Of a DNA stretch of 64,000 bases, positions 13,159 through 24,776 are shown one piece after another. The notes under the pieces are model-generated. The model made no database searches, was not told the origin of the DNA, and worked only from the letters and a program-made list of their open reading frames with translations. Each line of letters opens with the position of its first letter. Position 1 is the stretch's first letter. A program made the translations under genes and the position numbers. The stretch is from contig NC_088880.1 of assembly GCF_032884065.1 (NCBI RefSeq), positions 36,510,827 through 36,574,826 on the forward strand. The letters are read 5' to 3'. The stretch comes from Artemia franciscana. Its lineage: Eukaryota; Arthropoda; Branchiopoda; Anostraca; Artemiidae.

Positions 13159-14041
13159 ATGGATGTATGTTCACATAGAGGAGCTGCTGTGGGGTCAGAC
13201 CAATACCTGATGATTGCCAAATTTAAAGTCAAACTGAAGAACAATTTTAAACAAGTACCATATCCAAACCCACGTTTCAACTTAGACGAACTACTTCATA
13301 GCAAAGTAAAAAGAAATTTTGTTATCAAGCTTATTAACAGATTTGAATCATTTTCTGTACTAGAAAATCTAGACCAAGAAGAACAGTGGGAAGCCACAAA
13401 AAACTCCTTCCATATGGTAGTGACAGAAATACTGGGGTACGAGAAACGATCTGAAGACCAATGGCTCTGACAAAACTTGGAATCTCATAAGGGAGAGGAA
13501 ATGCAAGAAAGAAACTCTTCTTCAAAGCCAAACACCAGGCTCTTTAATCATGAAAAACGCATGCTACCACAAAGCAGACAAAGCCATAAAGAAGAGCACA
13601 AGGAATGACCACCAAACCCTGATCAAGAACAAAGCCAAACTTGCTGAGAAAGCAGCCAAGAGTGGAGACTCTAGAGTCCTATATCAGATCATAAGTGACA
13701 TTGTTGAAAAGGGGCATACTGTCAGTGACCCAGTCCAAGACCCATCTGGTGTACTTGTGACCAAACCAGCAGCAGTGAACGAGTTATGGGTATGCCACTT
13801 CAAAAGACTCCTCAATGGGCCACCACCCACAGAACCACCCAACATTCCCGCAACGCCATTCTTCTCCCTAAACATTAGTATGGAGCCCCAAAGTGCCACA
13901 GAGATTCAAGCAGCTTCCAATAAATTGAAGAATGGTAAATCCCCACGAGAAGACAATATATCAGCAGATATGATAAAGGTCTCAGTTGCAGCATTGATAA
14001 AATCCTGGACCACCTTCTTTGCTACAATATGGGGAAATTAA
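13159..14041 (+). pseudogene. LINE B linker and start of reverse transcriptase
   Basis: Open frames at 13159-13470 and 13550-14041 cover the end of the endonuclease (GSDQYLMIAKFKVKLK), the basic linker (NDHQTLIKNKAKLAEKAAK) and the first reverse transcriptase motif (SNKLKNGKSPREDNISADM). A frameshift near 13470-13550 separates them. Confidence 0.75.
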
Positions 14042-14734
14042 AAGGTAACTATTGATTGGAAGCACAGCATACTAATATGCCTATTCAAAAAGGGTGATGC
14101 CAGTGTCCTAGGAAACTGGTGAAGAATAACCTTGATTTCAGTCCCCAGTAAACTATTGTGTCATATCATTCTAAAGAGGATACAATTTGAGCCTGAAAAG
14201 CACCTTAGGGACAGACAATACAGGTTCCTTCTGGAACCATTCTTGTGCTGATCTTATATTTACTTTGCAAGTGCTCACTAATTGAGAATGGTGTTCAAAG
14301 CTTTACATGATTTTTATAGACTTTGAAAAGGTCTTTAAAAAAGACTCTGTATATTGGGCAAGTTTGTGGAAGATCCTTTTTATTAGCAGATCCCATGTAA
14401 AATAATTGCAATTATCATAGCTCTTTATGAGGACAGCAAGTGCAGCATCAAGACACCCAAAGACCTAAGCCAATACTTTCAAATTCTATCTGGCATCAAA
14501 CAAGGCTATGTACTATTGCTGTTACTTTTCGTGGTAATCATTGACTTTATTCTCTGTAACTCCTTGACCAATGGTATCAAACTTTCAGCTGAAGTGACAG
14601 TTGGTGACCTAGACTTTGCAGGTGACAGTACAATGCTATGCTTGTACAAGCAACATCTGCAATAACTTCTAAACAGGGTCAGTAAAAAAGCAAGCCAACT
14701 TGGAATAAGAATAAATTCAAGCAATACCAAAACA

Positions 14735-15235
14735 ATGGCAACTACTGATTCCCCACTTCATATTAGATGCAGAAATGCAGATATTGAACAGGCCATGGAA
14801 TTCAAATACCTTGGAAGCACAGTGGAAAATACAGGGTCAGCATTTAAAGAAATAATGACCAGAATAGGTCAGGAAAACACCACCTTCAATAGGCTCAAGT
14901 GCATATGGAAGTTAAAAAACTATTCAACCTGGCTTAAGTTATGCCTGTTCAACAGCAATGTCATCCCAGTCCTCCTCTATGCAGCCTAAACCTGGAGTTT
15001 GAATCAGAAACAGGAAAATAGAATGATTGCATTCAAGAATAATTTTCTTCAAAGAATTTTAAATGTTCATTGGTCAGACAGAACCACAAATGAAAATGTC
15101 TACAAACTTACCATCCAGCATCTAGTGACAGATATTGTTAGGGTTCAGAGGTGGAGATACTTAGGCCATACTCTCCAAATGCAGGACACTCAGATCCCAA
15201 AAGCCACTTTACATTGGTGCTCAAATGGAAGCTGA
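14735..15235 (+). pseudogene. LINE B reverse transcriptase C-terminal segment
   Basis: Two frames separated by one stop (14987-14989) read IEQAMEFKYLGSTVENTG, then WKLKNYSTWLKL, then FLQRILNVHWSDRTTNE and RWRYLGHTLQMQDTQIPK. This order is the standard end of this class of LINE polyprotein. Confidence 0.75.
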
Positions 15236-15420
15236 AGATGGGGAAGACCTTGGAACACTTTGCATCAAACATAACAGTCTGATCTGCACAATATCATGCT
15301 TCTCTTCAACCTGATTGGGAAGAAATATATGCAGATGCCCAATTCAGAAATGGTTTGCAAAGTCTTGTGGATGCCCTGGGTGCCTCTGGCAGCACAAGCA
15401 GATCTAAGGTAAGGATTGCC

Positions 15421-17800
15421 CTTAGTAAATCATCTGGGTTACTGTGATAGCTAGTAATCCTTATATAAAGGATTAATTGATTATGAATATTTTAAAGAGC
15501 AAACTAGCCAATAGTAATTGAAATCAATAATTATATAGATGACAATACGACACATGTTTATCTTTTGACTAGATAATTTAAGAAAAATATTCCTTGAGAA
15601 TTTATTTCCTGGTTAGTCATTTTAGCAGCATCATGGTTGCAACTGCTGCTGCAATCATTTTGTATAAAGGATCACTATAGTTAATTATAAATGGGGATTT
15701 TGTAGGTTTCATTGGTATCATGACTGCAGAGATAGCAGAAACCTAGCAAAGAATAGACAATAGTTTGCTGTCTGATTCTCTGAGGTTTGTATCTTGCTAT
15801 TCCAAATAATTTATTAAGAGGTGAAGGGGTCTAAAACATAAGGAGTTTATCATAAGGGTAGCATTTCTATGACTTTCAAAATTAGCTATACAACCAATGT
15901 TTTCATAGGGATGTCTCTCATGGGCACCAGCTTTGGGCTAGGACAATTGCCCCTCTGTATAATAAAATAAAATAAAAAATATATACAAAACAAGAATATG
16001 TAAAATTTTCATCTACATTTTGGTTTCAAGAAGCTACTTAAGCACTTACATCCTCTCTCTCCTAGAAAATTCTGCCCCCATAATGCCCCCTCCATCAATT
16101 GTTCTATAATATTTTATGATACACAAAAATTATTGTTCTACAATAAAAGGTGAGTCAATTACTCAGTGGCATAACATACAAGACTCACACATGGTTGTTT
16201 AGAAAAGACTACAAGAAGTTTTATATGAGCCAACATAATTACATCACTCACCACCAGCAAGAACCTACAGGAGGACCTACAACCTTATCTTGCTGGCAAA
16301 TTTGGTTTAAGGTAATTTAAGGTAATGAGTTTAATGGGAAATGAACTGCATGGCACTTTGGTATTAGTGTTCATTTGTTGTTTTGTTAGTTATTATTTGT
16401 GCATTTGTTATTTGTTTCTTTCTCTTCCACTCATTACTGCACTAGTGGAACTATGTCTTTTCAGTGGGGAACCAAGTTTCTTTATTTATTCAAATTCTGG
16501 TATATATTTAATGGTTGGCCACTTCTGAAGGAAACATGCAATAAACATAAAATCACAAAGAAAAGAAGATCAAGGACAATAAACAGCCAGTGAAAAAACA
16601 GAGACCAGTGAAATATGTAATTAAAATAAAAACTATACCATTAAATTCCTTATCTTACACTGCTTTCAAACACTGCCATCACTTTTGTGATGGTTTCCCC
16701 CCCCCCCCTAATGGTCCAAATTATATCCATATAAAGTGGGTTGGATATACCCCTAAAAACTTGTTAAAACTGGTTTACCCTTAAATTGAAAAACTGTGAC
16801 AAAATTGAGAACCAGATAATCTGTCAGAAATACAAAATTTGGACTAAACATTTGCAAATGAAGGGAATGGGGCAGTATAGTGGAGCTGTAGTTAAAATAT
16901 GGTAACTACTACTATTCTGCATGTAACAAAGTGATAATTGTTGTTTCTAACCATTTTATATAGCCTAAAATAAGAACAAAGTTGACATCTTTGAGAGTCT
17001 GTAAGGGCTTAACACTGAATTTCTGAATAAAGCCATTATTTTATTTGGAGAGCATGAAAAAAAGAATTGAGTGATATTATCAATGCATTTATGGGTCAGT
17101 AAAATAAACTGCTCAAAATTTACCAAGGTTTGTACATGGGACCAGTGAAGGGGTGTATTATCAAAAAACATACATGATATATGAAAAGAGTATGAAATGA
17201 GAAATCTCATGTTTCCTTCAGAAGCTATGAACCACAAGTCTAAACATTTCCCTTTCTTAAGTACTAGACATAAAACTAGTTTGTAAATTCAAAAATGTAC
17301 TTTATTTTACACTAACTTGCACTTCCCTGATGTGTGAATATATCCCAAACTAAGCCTAGCCTAGATAAGGTCTACATATTATCTCTTGATTTTTTTTGCT
17401 GCTTGATTGCTGTTAAATTTGTTAGAAATAGCACTGTCAATATCCCACAACAGGTTAGGTAAAAAAAAAATGAAATTTTCAGCAATGAATCCTGGCTCAA
17501 ACACATTGCAGGAAGGTATTGCAAAGGTACTATGTTAACCTTTTTTTTTATTTATAAGTCTTAGAAATTTGCCTACATGACAGGTCTATAGGCTAGGCTA
17601 CCTATTGGAATTTGGACAACACAACATTATAGGTCATCTACATTAATTTATAAATTCTGGTTTTAGTTTTGAAATGATAATATTTTTATTTGACTAGAGT
17701 TTTAAGGATATATCAATGGGTTTTCTAAATTTAAGAAATATATTTGCAAATCTTTAAAACCTCAAAAACAGGGATTGAGCACAGATGTGAAGCTGGAAAT
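15421..17800. other. Intergenic DNA with a CR1-like tail remnant
   Basis: There is no gene evidence. At 16306-16326 the sequence TTTAAGGTAATTTAAGGTAA repeats the same short unit that ends the CR1-like LINE at about 21985-22008, so the piece just upstream (about 16190-16326) may be a short 3-prime relic of that family. Open frames of 60-90 residues here are AT-driven. Confidence 0.45.
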
Positions 17801-17804
17801 ACAA

Positions 17805-18455
17805 GAGTTGGTAAAATTCTAGTTTATTGACTTCTTGCTATCTCAGAAAGGGGTTAGGTTAGGAAAATGAAACTTTCAGGGATGGGTCTACAGGCTAAAG
17901 TATATCCTAGGAAGGTAGGCTATTTTAAAGTCCTCACCTCTACTCTTTCTCCTTCTAGAGAGCCTGAAATTCACCTAGCCTATATGACAGGTTTATACCT
18001 ATTGAAATTTTGACAAAACAACATTTTACCTAAATTTTCATTAACCAGTTGCTTTTTCTCTGCCTCTAGTTCTGAAAATGCAATTCCTGTTATTAGAGTA
18101 GAATTCTGAGCCATATCAATGTTTTTTTTTCAAAATTTAGGAAATGTATTTGCATATCCTTAAAACCATATAAATTGGGATTGAACAAAGTTGTAAAGCT
18201 GAAAACAATTTTGTTGCACTTCATTCAAGCAGAAAATCTATTTTGCAAGATTTCACTTTTATAACTCACATATTTTTGAAGGTCTTCAAAGGTCAGGGCC
18301 CTCTAGAGGGAGAAGGAGTGGAGGTAGGTACTTCAAAATACCTTCCCAGGACATACTTGAGCCTGTAGACCCATCCCTGAAAGTTTCATTTTCCTAACCT
18401 AACATCTTTCTGGGATAGCAAGAAGTTAATCAATTAGAATTTTACCATTAGGTTA
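17805..18455. repeat. Inverted repeat pair, arms of about 150 bp around a 320-bp spacer
   Basis: The left arm (about 17810-17968) runs GGTAAAATTCTAGTT, ATTGACTTCTTGCTATCTCAG, AGGTTAGGAAAATGAAACTTT and GGATGGGTCTACAGGC. The right arm (about 18290-18450) is its reverse complement, ending GCAAGAAGTTAATC and AGAATTTTACC. Arms differ by scattered substitutions and small indels. The spacer lacks coding. This looks like a fold-back transposon or an inverted duplication. Confidence 0.8.
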
Positions 18456-18645
18456 TTTTAAGCCTTTTTTATGCCCAAAGACTAGAAATATTTTGGTCAT
18501 TATCAAGAGCTCAAAAAGGGCTTAAATTTGAACTTACAACAGAAGCAATTTTTATATCTGTAAAAAGCTTAAAAAAGGCATCAAGTGGTATGTTCACTTT
18601 ATTTGTAATTCAATAATATGAACAACAAAAATGTATCCCAAATTA
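18455..18645 (+). repeat. Dispersed repeat unit, copy 1
   Basis: The segment with ATGCCCAAAGACTAGAAAT, TTTGGTCATTATCAAG, AGAAGCAATTTTTATAT and GGTATGTTCACTTTATTTG recurs at 19560-19735 and 22330-22510 in the same orientation. A partial relative with ATGCCCAAATGCTTTAGAAAT is near 23455. It is non-coding. Confidence 0.75.
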
Positions 18646-19559
18646 TCCTTAAACATGGCCTTGAAGGTAGGCTTATAGGCTATTGGGAATCTACAAAAAT
18701 TTCATGAAATGCCTGCTCTGTATAAAGACTCTAGGGCGCTAAAACCAGTAAGACAATGTCATATTAACAAGAATAACCGTATATAATATTATATAAATAT
18801 TTCTTTTATCCACTAAATTTACCCTTTCAACAAGAACTCCTAAATTCCTCTTTAAAATCAATAATAATCCTTAAAAAGAATTTATTTTTCTATTGATGTT
18901 TTGATGATAATGGTGAAGAGAAACTGCAATCCTTAAATAGTTAATTTAAATAGGAACTGGGGGAAACTAGGCTATTGAACTGTGCCAAGTTAAGGTATTC
19001 TTACTATAGTTAATTAAATAACCTCTTTTCTTATTTTATATTCAGATTTCTTAAGGGATATCAAAAGTAGCGAATCGACGCAAAACGTTCAATTATTCCG
19101 ATTTTACGGACAAACTGAATGTAAAGTTTCTAATTTTTCTGATTGAAAAGATTCTGATCTTGGCTATATGCCTCCGCAAAATCTACTAATTTTCTCTGTT
19201 TTGTATTGTTACGTGTAGCTTTCTTATTTATATCAATGGTAGGTTCGTGATGGGAAATAATGCAATTAGAAAAAAAAATTAGCAAAATGTTGTAGCCTAG
19301 GCATAGCCTATAATGTTTAGGGCTGTACCTAGCCCTGTTGAAAGGACTGTGATACATTTGCAGCTATACAATTATTTATGGGGTTCTTATTAAGGGAACT
19401 CTAGCCTATAACAACAAAATTCTTGGGCTACTTTATAACATGCAGACAATTTATAGTCTGGGTTGTTTCCACTCTAATTTGGTAAATTTGTGACAGTTCA
19501 TATGACTGACTTACCAATAAAGTGAACACTGAGAAAACATAGTATTATATGTTGGAAAA

Positions 19560-19735
19560 CAACCAATTACTCATACTTGAATTGAAAATATGTCATTTTT
19601 AAGAGCTTAAAAAGTGCTTAAAGTGGAATTTATGGTAGAAGCAATTATTATATTTGTAAAGAACATAAAAAAGGGATTGAGTGATATATTCACTTTTGAG
19701 GTAAGCTAGTTGTATGAACTGTTATAATTTTACCT
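19560..19735 (+). repeat. Dispersed repeat unit, copy 2
   Basis: This matches 18455-18645 in its second half (AGAAGCAATTATTATATTTGT, AACATAAAAAAGGGATTGAG, TATTCACTTT) with substitutions. The surrounding 18.65-20.28 kb has no recognisable gene. Confidence 0.65.
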
Positions 19736-20284
19736 CTAATTTTTTTACTCTATTCTTGACATAGGCTTATTTTAAGGGTATGATTACAGTGTCTAGTAGG
19801 CCTATTAATAATTGGTCACATGCTATCTAAGGTACCAACAACACTAAAAATACAAAATACCCACTGAGATATCCCATCTGGACATGCAATTTAAAACTCA
19901 TCAACAGTCAGTCAACAGTATTCAGTTTTTAATGAAAAAGACGTTTTTTCACCTTAAATTATCTCAAACCACACTTACCTGCAGTAGCATGATTAATTTT
20001 TAATTCATTTTTTACACTCAGGCATCAAATTTAAAAATAAAAATTTATGTGAAAAATCAGATGAAAAAGAGCAAAAAATTACTGTTCTCTCTTCTGCCTA
20101 GCTTTTTTGATAGTACTCCTTTCTGCTTGTTCACTTCTTCTCCCTAAAACATCTTCTGTTACTTTGCCAGTTATTTTCCTAAGTTAGTTCACCAAAGTCA
20201 CAGCCTTTTTAATTGAATTCTTAGCTATCTTTATAAAGTTTTTCCTAAAACATCTTCTGTTATATTACCAACTGAATATGGTAA

Positions 20285-22008
20285 ATACGTCAGCTCCCAG
20301 CTCTTCCCTCATATACTGTTACTCAACCAATGCCACCTCTTGAGGTGACTGAGGAGTCTATTTTGAAACAGCTTGCTTTGTTGGATGTAAATAAATCTGC
20401 AGGGCCAGATGGTCTCCACCCCTGTCTCTTGCATGAGTGCAGAACAGAAATAGTATACCCACTCTCAAAGCTCATCAGACTATCTCTTGATAGCCCAAAG
20501 CTTCCTGCAGAGTGGAAAGTATCACATATTACCCCCATTCACAAAAATGGAAGGAAAGATTCTGTGGAAAATTACCAACCTATTAGTATTACCTCTGTTG
20601 TTGTTAAGCTTCTTGAATGTATTGTCAACAATGCAGTTATTGAGCATCTTGATCAGAATCGTCTTTTCAATTGCTCTCAACATGGTTTCCAATGCATCAG
20701 ATCAGTTGACACTAATCTGCTTCAGTCATAAGGCTATATTATAAAACTACTGGAGTTGGGAATCCCTGTTGACATGATCCCTCTTGATTTTTCAAAAGCA
20801 TTCAACAAAGTTTGTCATAGGAGACTTGAGCTTAAGCTACAATCTATTGGTTTGGAGGAAAAAACTCTTAAATGGGTTCTGGATCTCTTGAGGAATCATG
20901 TTCAGCATGTAAGACTGTTTGATGCAGATGACAATCCTATACTCTCCTCCTCTCAGAATGTTATCAGCAGGGTACCACAGGGTAGTGTTCTTGGCCCCAC
21001 CATGTTCAATATTTCCATAAATGATGTTCTTCTAGCACTTAAAAGCAGGATGACACTATATGCTGATGATTCCAAGGTAATTGGTCCAGCTACCAATCTT
21101 GAGGATGCTTCCCAACTTCAAAAAGACCTTGATCTCCTTAGCATGTGGGCGAAATCTTGGCTACTCACTTTCAATGTGTCAAAATGTCATGTTTTACACT
21201 TTGGGCACAAGAATATCAATACAATTTATTCTCTTTATGGTCAGTTCCTTTCTCCAGTGTTGGAAAAGCGTGACCTAGGAGTAATTGTTGACAATCATCT
21301 TAAATTCAGGACTCATGCAAAGAAGGCAGCAGCATCAGCTAGCTCATCACTAGGGCTAATAAAAAGAACAATTTCTTACTGTTCTCCCAAAATTCTGAGC
21401 CTTTTGTATAAAGGACTTGTTTGGCCAAGGCTTGAGACAGGCGTGGTCCTTGCATCCTCCTTTTTCAAAAAAGATGTTAAAATTCTTGAAGATGTCCCAA
21501 GGAGAGCCACTAAGGTGGTGAGTGGGCTGCATGAGCTCCCTTACCCTACAAGGCTATGCAAGTTGAAACTCCCAACTCTGGCTTATAGAAGAAGACAGGG
21601 TGATGCCATTCTGGCTCATAAACTTATTAATTCAAAGGCACTTCCTGATCTTCTTCCTCTGGTGTCTCAGGACTCTCTTACAAGGGGACATAACTTGCAG
21701 TTATCCTGGCATTTCTCCTCAAAGTGGCAACATGCCCATTTCCTTACCAACCATGTTGTCAACCTTTGGAACAAATTACTGCCAGATACTGTTGCTGCCC
21801 AAACCACAGACAGCTTTAAGAACCGTCTTGACAATGAATGGTCAACAAAAGAACGGAAGTATAACTGAGAAGCACTTGAATCAGCAACATCAAACCACTA
21901 GTCCAGTGTATGTATTCAATTATGTGTCATGTATTATCAACTCTGGGTTTCTACAAGGAAAAATCCTTAGATTGCTCCTAGCTGCAATTTAAGGTAATTT
22001 TAAGGTAT
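20285..22008 (+). mobile_element. CR1-like LINE, 5-prime truncated
   Basis: The element contains only the reverse transcriptase half and a 3-prime tail. The tail ends in a short tandem unit (TTTAAGGTAA / TTTTAAGGTA), as CR1-type LINEs often do. No endonuclease is present, consistent with the usual 5-prime truncation on insertion. Among the LINEs of this window it has the least damaged frame, so it is probably one of the youngest. Confidence 0.85.
20330..21868 (+). pseudogene. CR1-like reverse transcriptase, one in-frame stop
   Basis: Two open frames (20330-20731 and 20756-21868) are in the same phase and separated by a single TAA. Together they give about 512 residues of reverse transcriptase. 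Motifs in order: NKSAGPDGLHPCLL, ISITSVVVKLLE, PLDFSKAFNKV (usually FSKAFDKV), RVPQGSVLGPTMFN, the catalytic YADD in LYADDSKVI, then DLGVIVDNHLKF and the CR1-type C-terminal segment RRQGDAILAHKLIN and NLWNKLLPDTV. The catalytic YADD is intact. The stop falls between motifs 2 and 3 and would truncate the enzyme, so this copy cannot make a full protein unless the stop is read through. Confidence 0.9.
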
Positions 22009-22329
22009 TTTTTTGGAAATAGGCCTACAAATGGGTTCAGTTTTTTAAAGTTGTATCATTCACAAACATTGATTTGTCAAGATTAAATTGAATAAAAAAA
22101 ATTCAAAACAAATCTGCCATTTCTTCTTCTTATTCTGTTAGGCTTCTTAAAGACTGCTATTTCACCTATAGGCTATGTCAAAAATGTGAAGGCCAAGAGA
22201 GGGAACATGGTGGATGGAAAAATGGAGAAATTATTTGTATTTTTTTTTATCAAACTTAATCATGGTAAATCAATGCTTTTGGATCAACTTAAAAAAAATG
22301 AATTTATAACCAAATAGCAAATTTGAAAC

Positions 22330-22510
22330 GAATTTTTTAAGCCTTCTTTATACCCAAATACTAGAAATTTTTTGGTCATTTTCAAGGGTTTAAGTTTTTA
22401 ATGGGCGAGAGAAGCAATTATTATATTCAGAAAGAACATGAAAATTGGCATCTAATGGTATGTTCACTTTATTTATAAGTCAATTATATGAACAACAAAA
22501 TGCATACCCA
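22330..22510 (+). repeat. Dispersed repeat unit, copy 3
   Basis: This aligns along nearly its whole length with 18455-18645: ACTAGAAATTTTTTGGTCATT, AGAAGCAATTATTATAT, GGTATGTTCACTTTATTTA and ATATGAACAACAAAATG. Confidence 0.75.
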
Positions 22511-24476
22511 AAATATTATCATCCATTTTCTACAGTGTTAACTTATAGCTCCTCTGATCTTGTATCCAAGTATTCTTTGAATTTTCTTTTTAAATACTTC
22601 TCCTGGAGATACTCATACCTTGTAACTATTCAACTATACCCTAACCCCTCTTATGTTCCAGCCTTAAGTAAACTCTGGATATTAATGTACAGTGCCCTGA
22701 GTTTCAGTTCAAATAACAGTACTCCTACATAGCTCAGTGGCTTGTATTTATTCTACCTGTCATTGATTTAAGATAAAAAAGTGTAATGGTTATAGCAAGA
22801 TTATTGCACCTACAACATTGTTGTAATCTGCTACTTTTGCTTTTTTTTCTCCTCTAAATTAAATCAGCCTTAGTCAGGATATTATTCATCCCTATTTACA
22901 CCAACCTTGCCATTGAAGTCCTGTAATAAAGTACTTTCTTACTGGGACCTTGCAATTTTTTATGCAGCTATAAGCCAATTCATTGAAGTCATTGTGGTCT
23001 CTCAGTTGGATCTATAGAGCATGTGCCACATGACACTACAGTTTTTGGTTGCAAAGTCTACAACTAGCATTCTAAGTTTAACAGCCTCACAACCTAAAAG
23101 ATTCATAAGAGCTTTTTATTCATCATGATTTCTACTCCCTAACTATGTATCCCAACTAAGTTCCTAACTAAGTTCCACATAACCTAATTTTTTACTTTCA
23201 AAACTAGAGAAATGAGTTTCCAAAACTCCTATCACGTCTGGTTCTAAATATTGAAATCTGTTGGTCATATTGTCACTATGGAGGGCTTTTCTTTTAAAGT
23301 TATGGTATTAAACCTTCCAATTGTTATGCTATTAAAATTAATGAAATTGTTAGGGCTTAAAAGAACTGGTATCAGTTTTTTTTAAGCCCTAACAAGGCTT
23401 AAAAAAAACTGGCCTCAGTATCATTTTTTTTCATTTGTATTTATTTAAAATCATTTATGCCCAAATGCTTTAGAAATTTTTCGTTAAGTACTAATCGAAA
23501 AAGTAAGTACTTGCCGAAAAATTAACTTTTAGGATCCACATAGAAGAATTCCCCTGGTAATCACCTCCCCACAGCAAAAAGAAAGAAATGCTGAGAGTAT
23601 ATGTGTTGTTTTTCTAATATTTTATTATTTTTTTTTTAATTCACTCTGGTACTTATTGAGGTACTTATCTGGTACTTAAATTATTCAAGCAAATGTGCAA
23701 TTGTTCCCATAAGATTTCTCTGCTGTGTTCTAAGTTCTCCTATGGTTCTATTTTTAGAAGTGTATTTACTTTATTGAGGGCTTAATTGTATGTATGATGT
23801 GACCCAACTATGATTTGATTGAAAAAGAAAATCCCTCAGTACCAGACATTCTGTAGAATACAAATGTCTTGCCCATATGACATCCCTTTCTTCCAATTTC
23901 AGAGCTGAAGTTCTTGAATTTAAAATTTTCGCAATAGTTGATTTGCTTTTCTGTGATGTATTTTCTTGCAAATTTTATTCTCTAACTTCTCTGTAGGATC
24001 CTGGTCACAGCCGTGGTGTTCCAGCCATGCTACTTTGCCTATATCTCAACTGGAGTTTTACCATGCTTGCTTAAAGAAGATAGTTTGCTGAAAAATAGAC
24101 TAATCATAAAAGCTCTTAAATATCTTATCATTATGCACAAGGCAATTTGGTGTTTCCTAAACTCTTTTCAAATGATATAGAAATCTTCAGGTAAGACTAG
24201 TCATATTTCAGTGCATATGACAAAACAAATCTTATATTAAAATTGACTTTGAATCACATTGAAGCCATGTTAGTTTTTTCCCTTTATATCTTTTCTTGTT
24301 TAGATCCTTGAAGAAGGGAAAAAAAAAAAAAGAAAAAAGAAAAACACGCTGACAGCTTGTAAACCTTATTTTTGCTCACTTGTAAAGTCATGGAGATGGG
24401 AGATGCTTCTGAGGAATGATGAAAACGTTGTTTTAGGTATGATAATTTTTCAGTACGAAAAAGTTGTATTTTTTCT
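22511..24476. other. Intergenic DNA upstream of the carboxypeptidase gene, with a hairpin
   Basis: No gene is recognised. A 14-bp perfect inverted repeat (GTTAGGGCTTAAAA at 23349-23362 and its complement at 23380-23393) is followed at once by a partial direct copy (AAGGCTTAAAAAAAACTGG). The promoter of the carboxypeptidase gene should be in or upstream of this stretch, but I cannot point to a TATA box or initiator with confidence. The TTTTTTCTAG at 24469-24478, just before the ATG, could be the acceptor of a 5-prime UTR intron. Confidence 0.45.
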
Positions 24477-24479
24477 AGG

Positions 24480-24776
24480 ATGTGGAATTTTAACATTCAA
24501 TGCTGGATTTTTGGAATCATTCTTCTTTGTCCTACTATTCCTGCTAAGAAACCACCTCTGGCTCAATTCTTTCCTGATGCTGTGCCATTGGATAAATCTA
24601 GAGGTGACCCAGGAGACCCCCTGTACTTAACTCCTTATATTAAATCAGGAAATATTGCTGAAGGTCAAAAGTTGGCAAAAGTAGAAGGCTTATCTCAAGT
24701 TGTCAGCTATTCTGGCTTGTTGACTGTCAATGCATCATGCAATTCAAATATGTTCTTTTGGTTTTTCCCTGCTGCT
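24480..24776 (+). CDS. Carboxypeptidase exon 1
   Basis: This exon encodes residues 1-99 and begins with a hydrophobic signal peptide (WIFGIILLCPTIPA ends it). The S10 N-terminal segment follows: PLYLTPYIKSGNI, then VVSYSGLLTVN and NSNMFFWFFPAA. VNAS at the end of the SGLLTVN segment is a potential N-glycosylation site. The exon ends at GCT/GTGAGT, phase 0. The open frame runs on into the intron to 24851, which is not coding. Confidence 0.92.

Larger units (their letters stand above)
12310..15420 (+). mobile_element. Non-LTR retrotransposon, LINE family B (RTE/Proto2-like), dead
   Basis: The endonuclease begins near 12505 (FGFWNV, then EMSQHNLNILALS) and includes CFVGNFNAKIGDD near 12920-12955, the GDFNA strand of LINE endonucleases. 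Reverse transcriptase follows: NKLKNGKSPREDNISADM near 13920, FIDFEKVF near 14310, GIKQGYVLL near 14495, DLDFAGDSTML near 14611-14640, and the C-terminal YLGSTVENTG and RWRYLGHTLQMQD segments to about 15240. The catalytic YADD is FAGD here, with stops and frameshifts throughout. It abuts LINE A directly. The clade name is my inference from the C-terminal layout; no search was possible. Confidence 0.82.
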
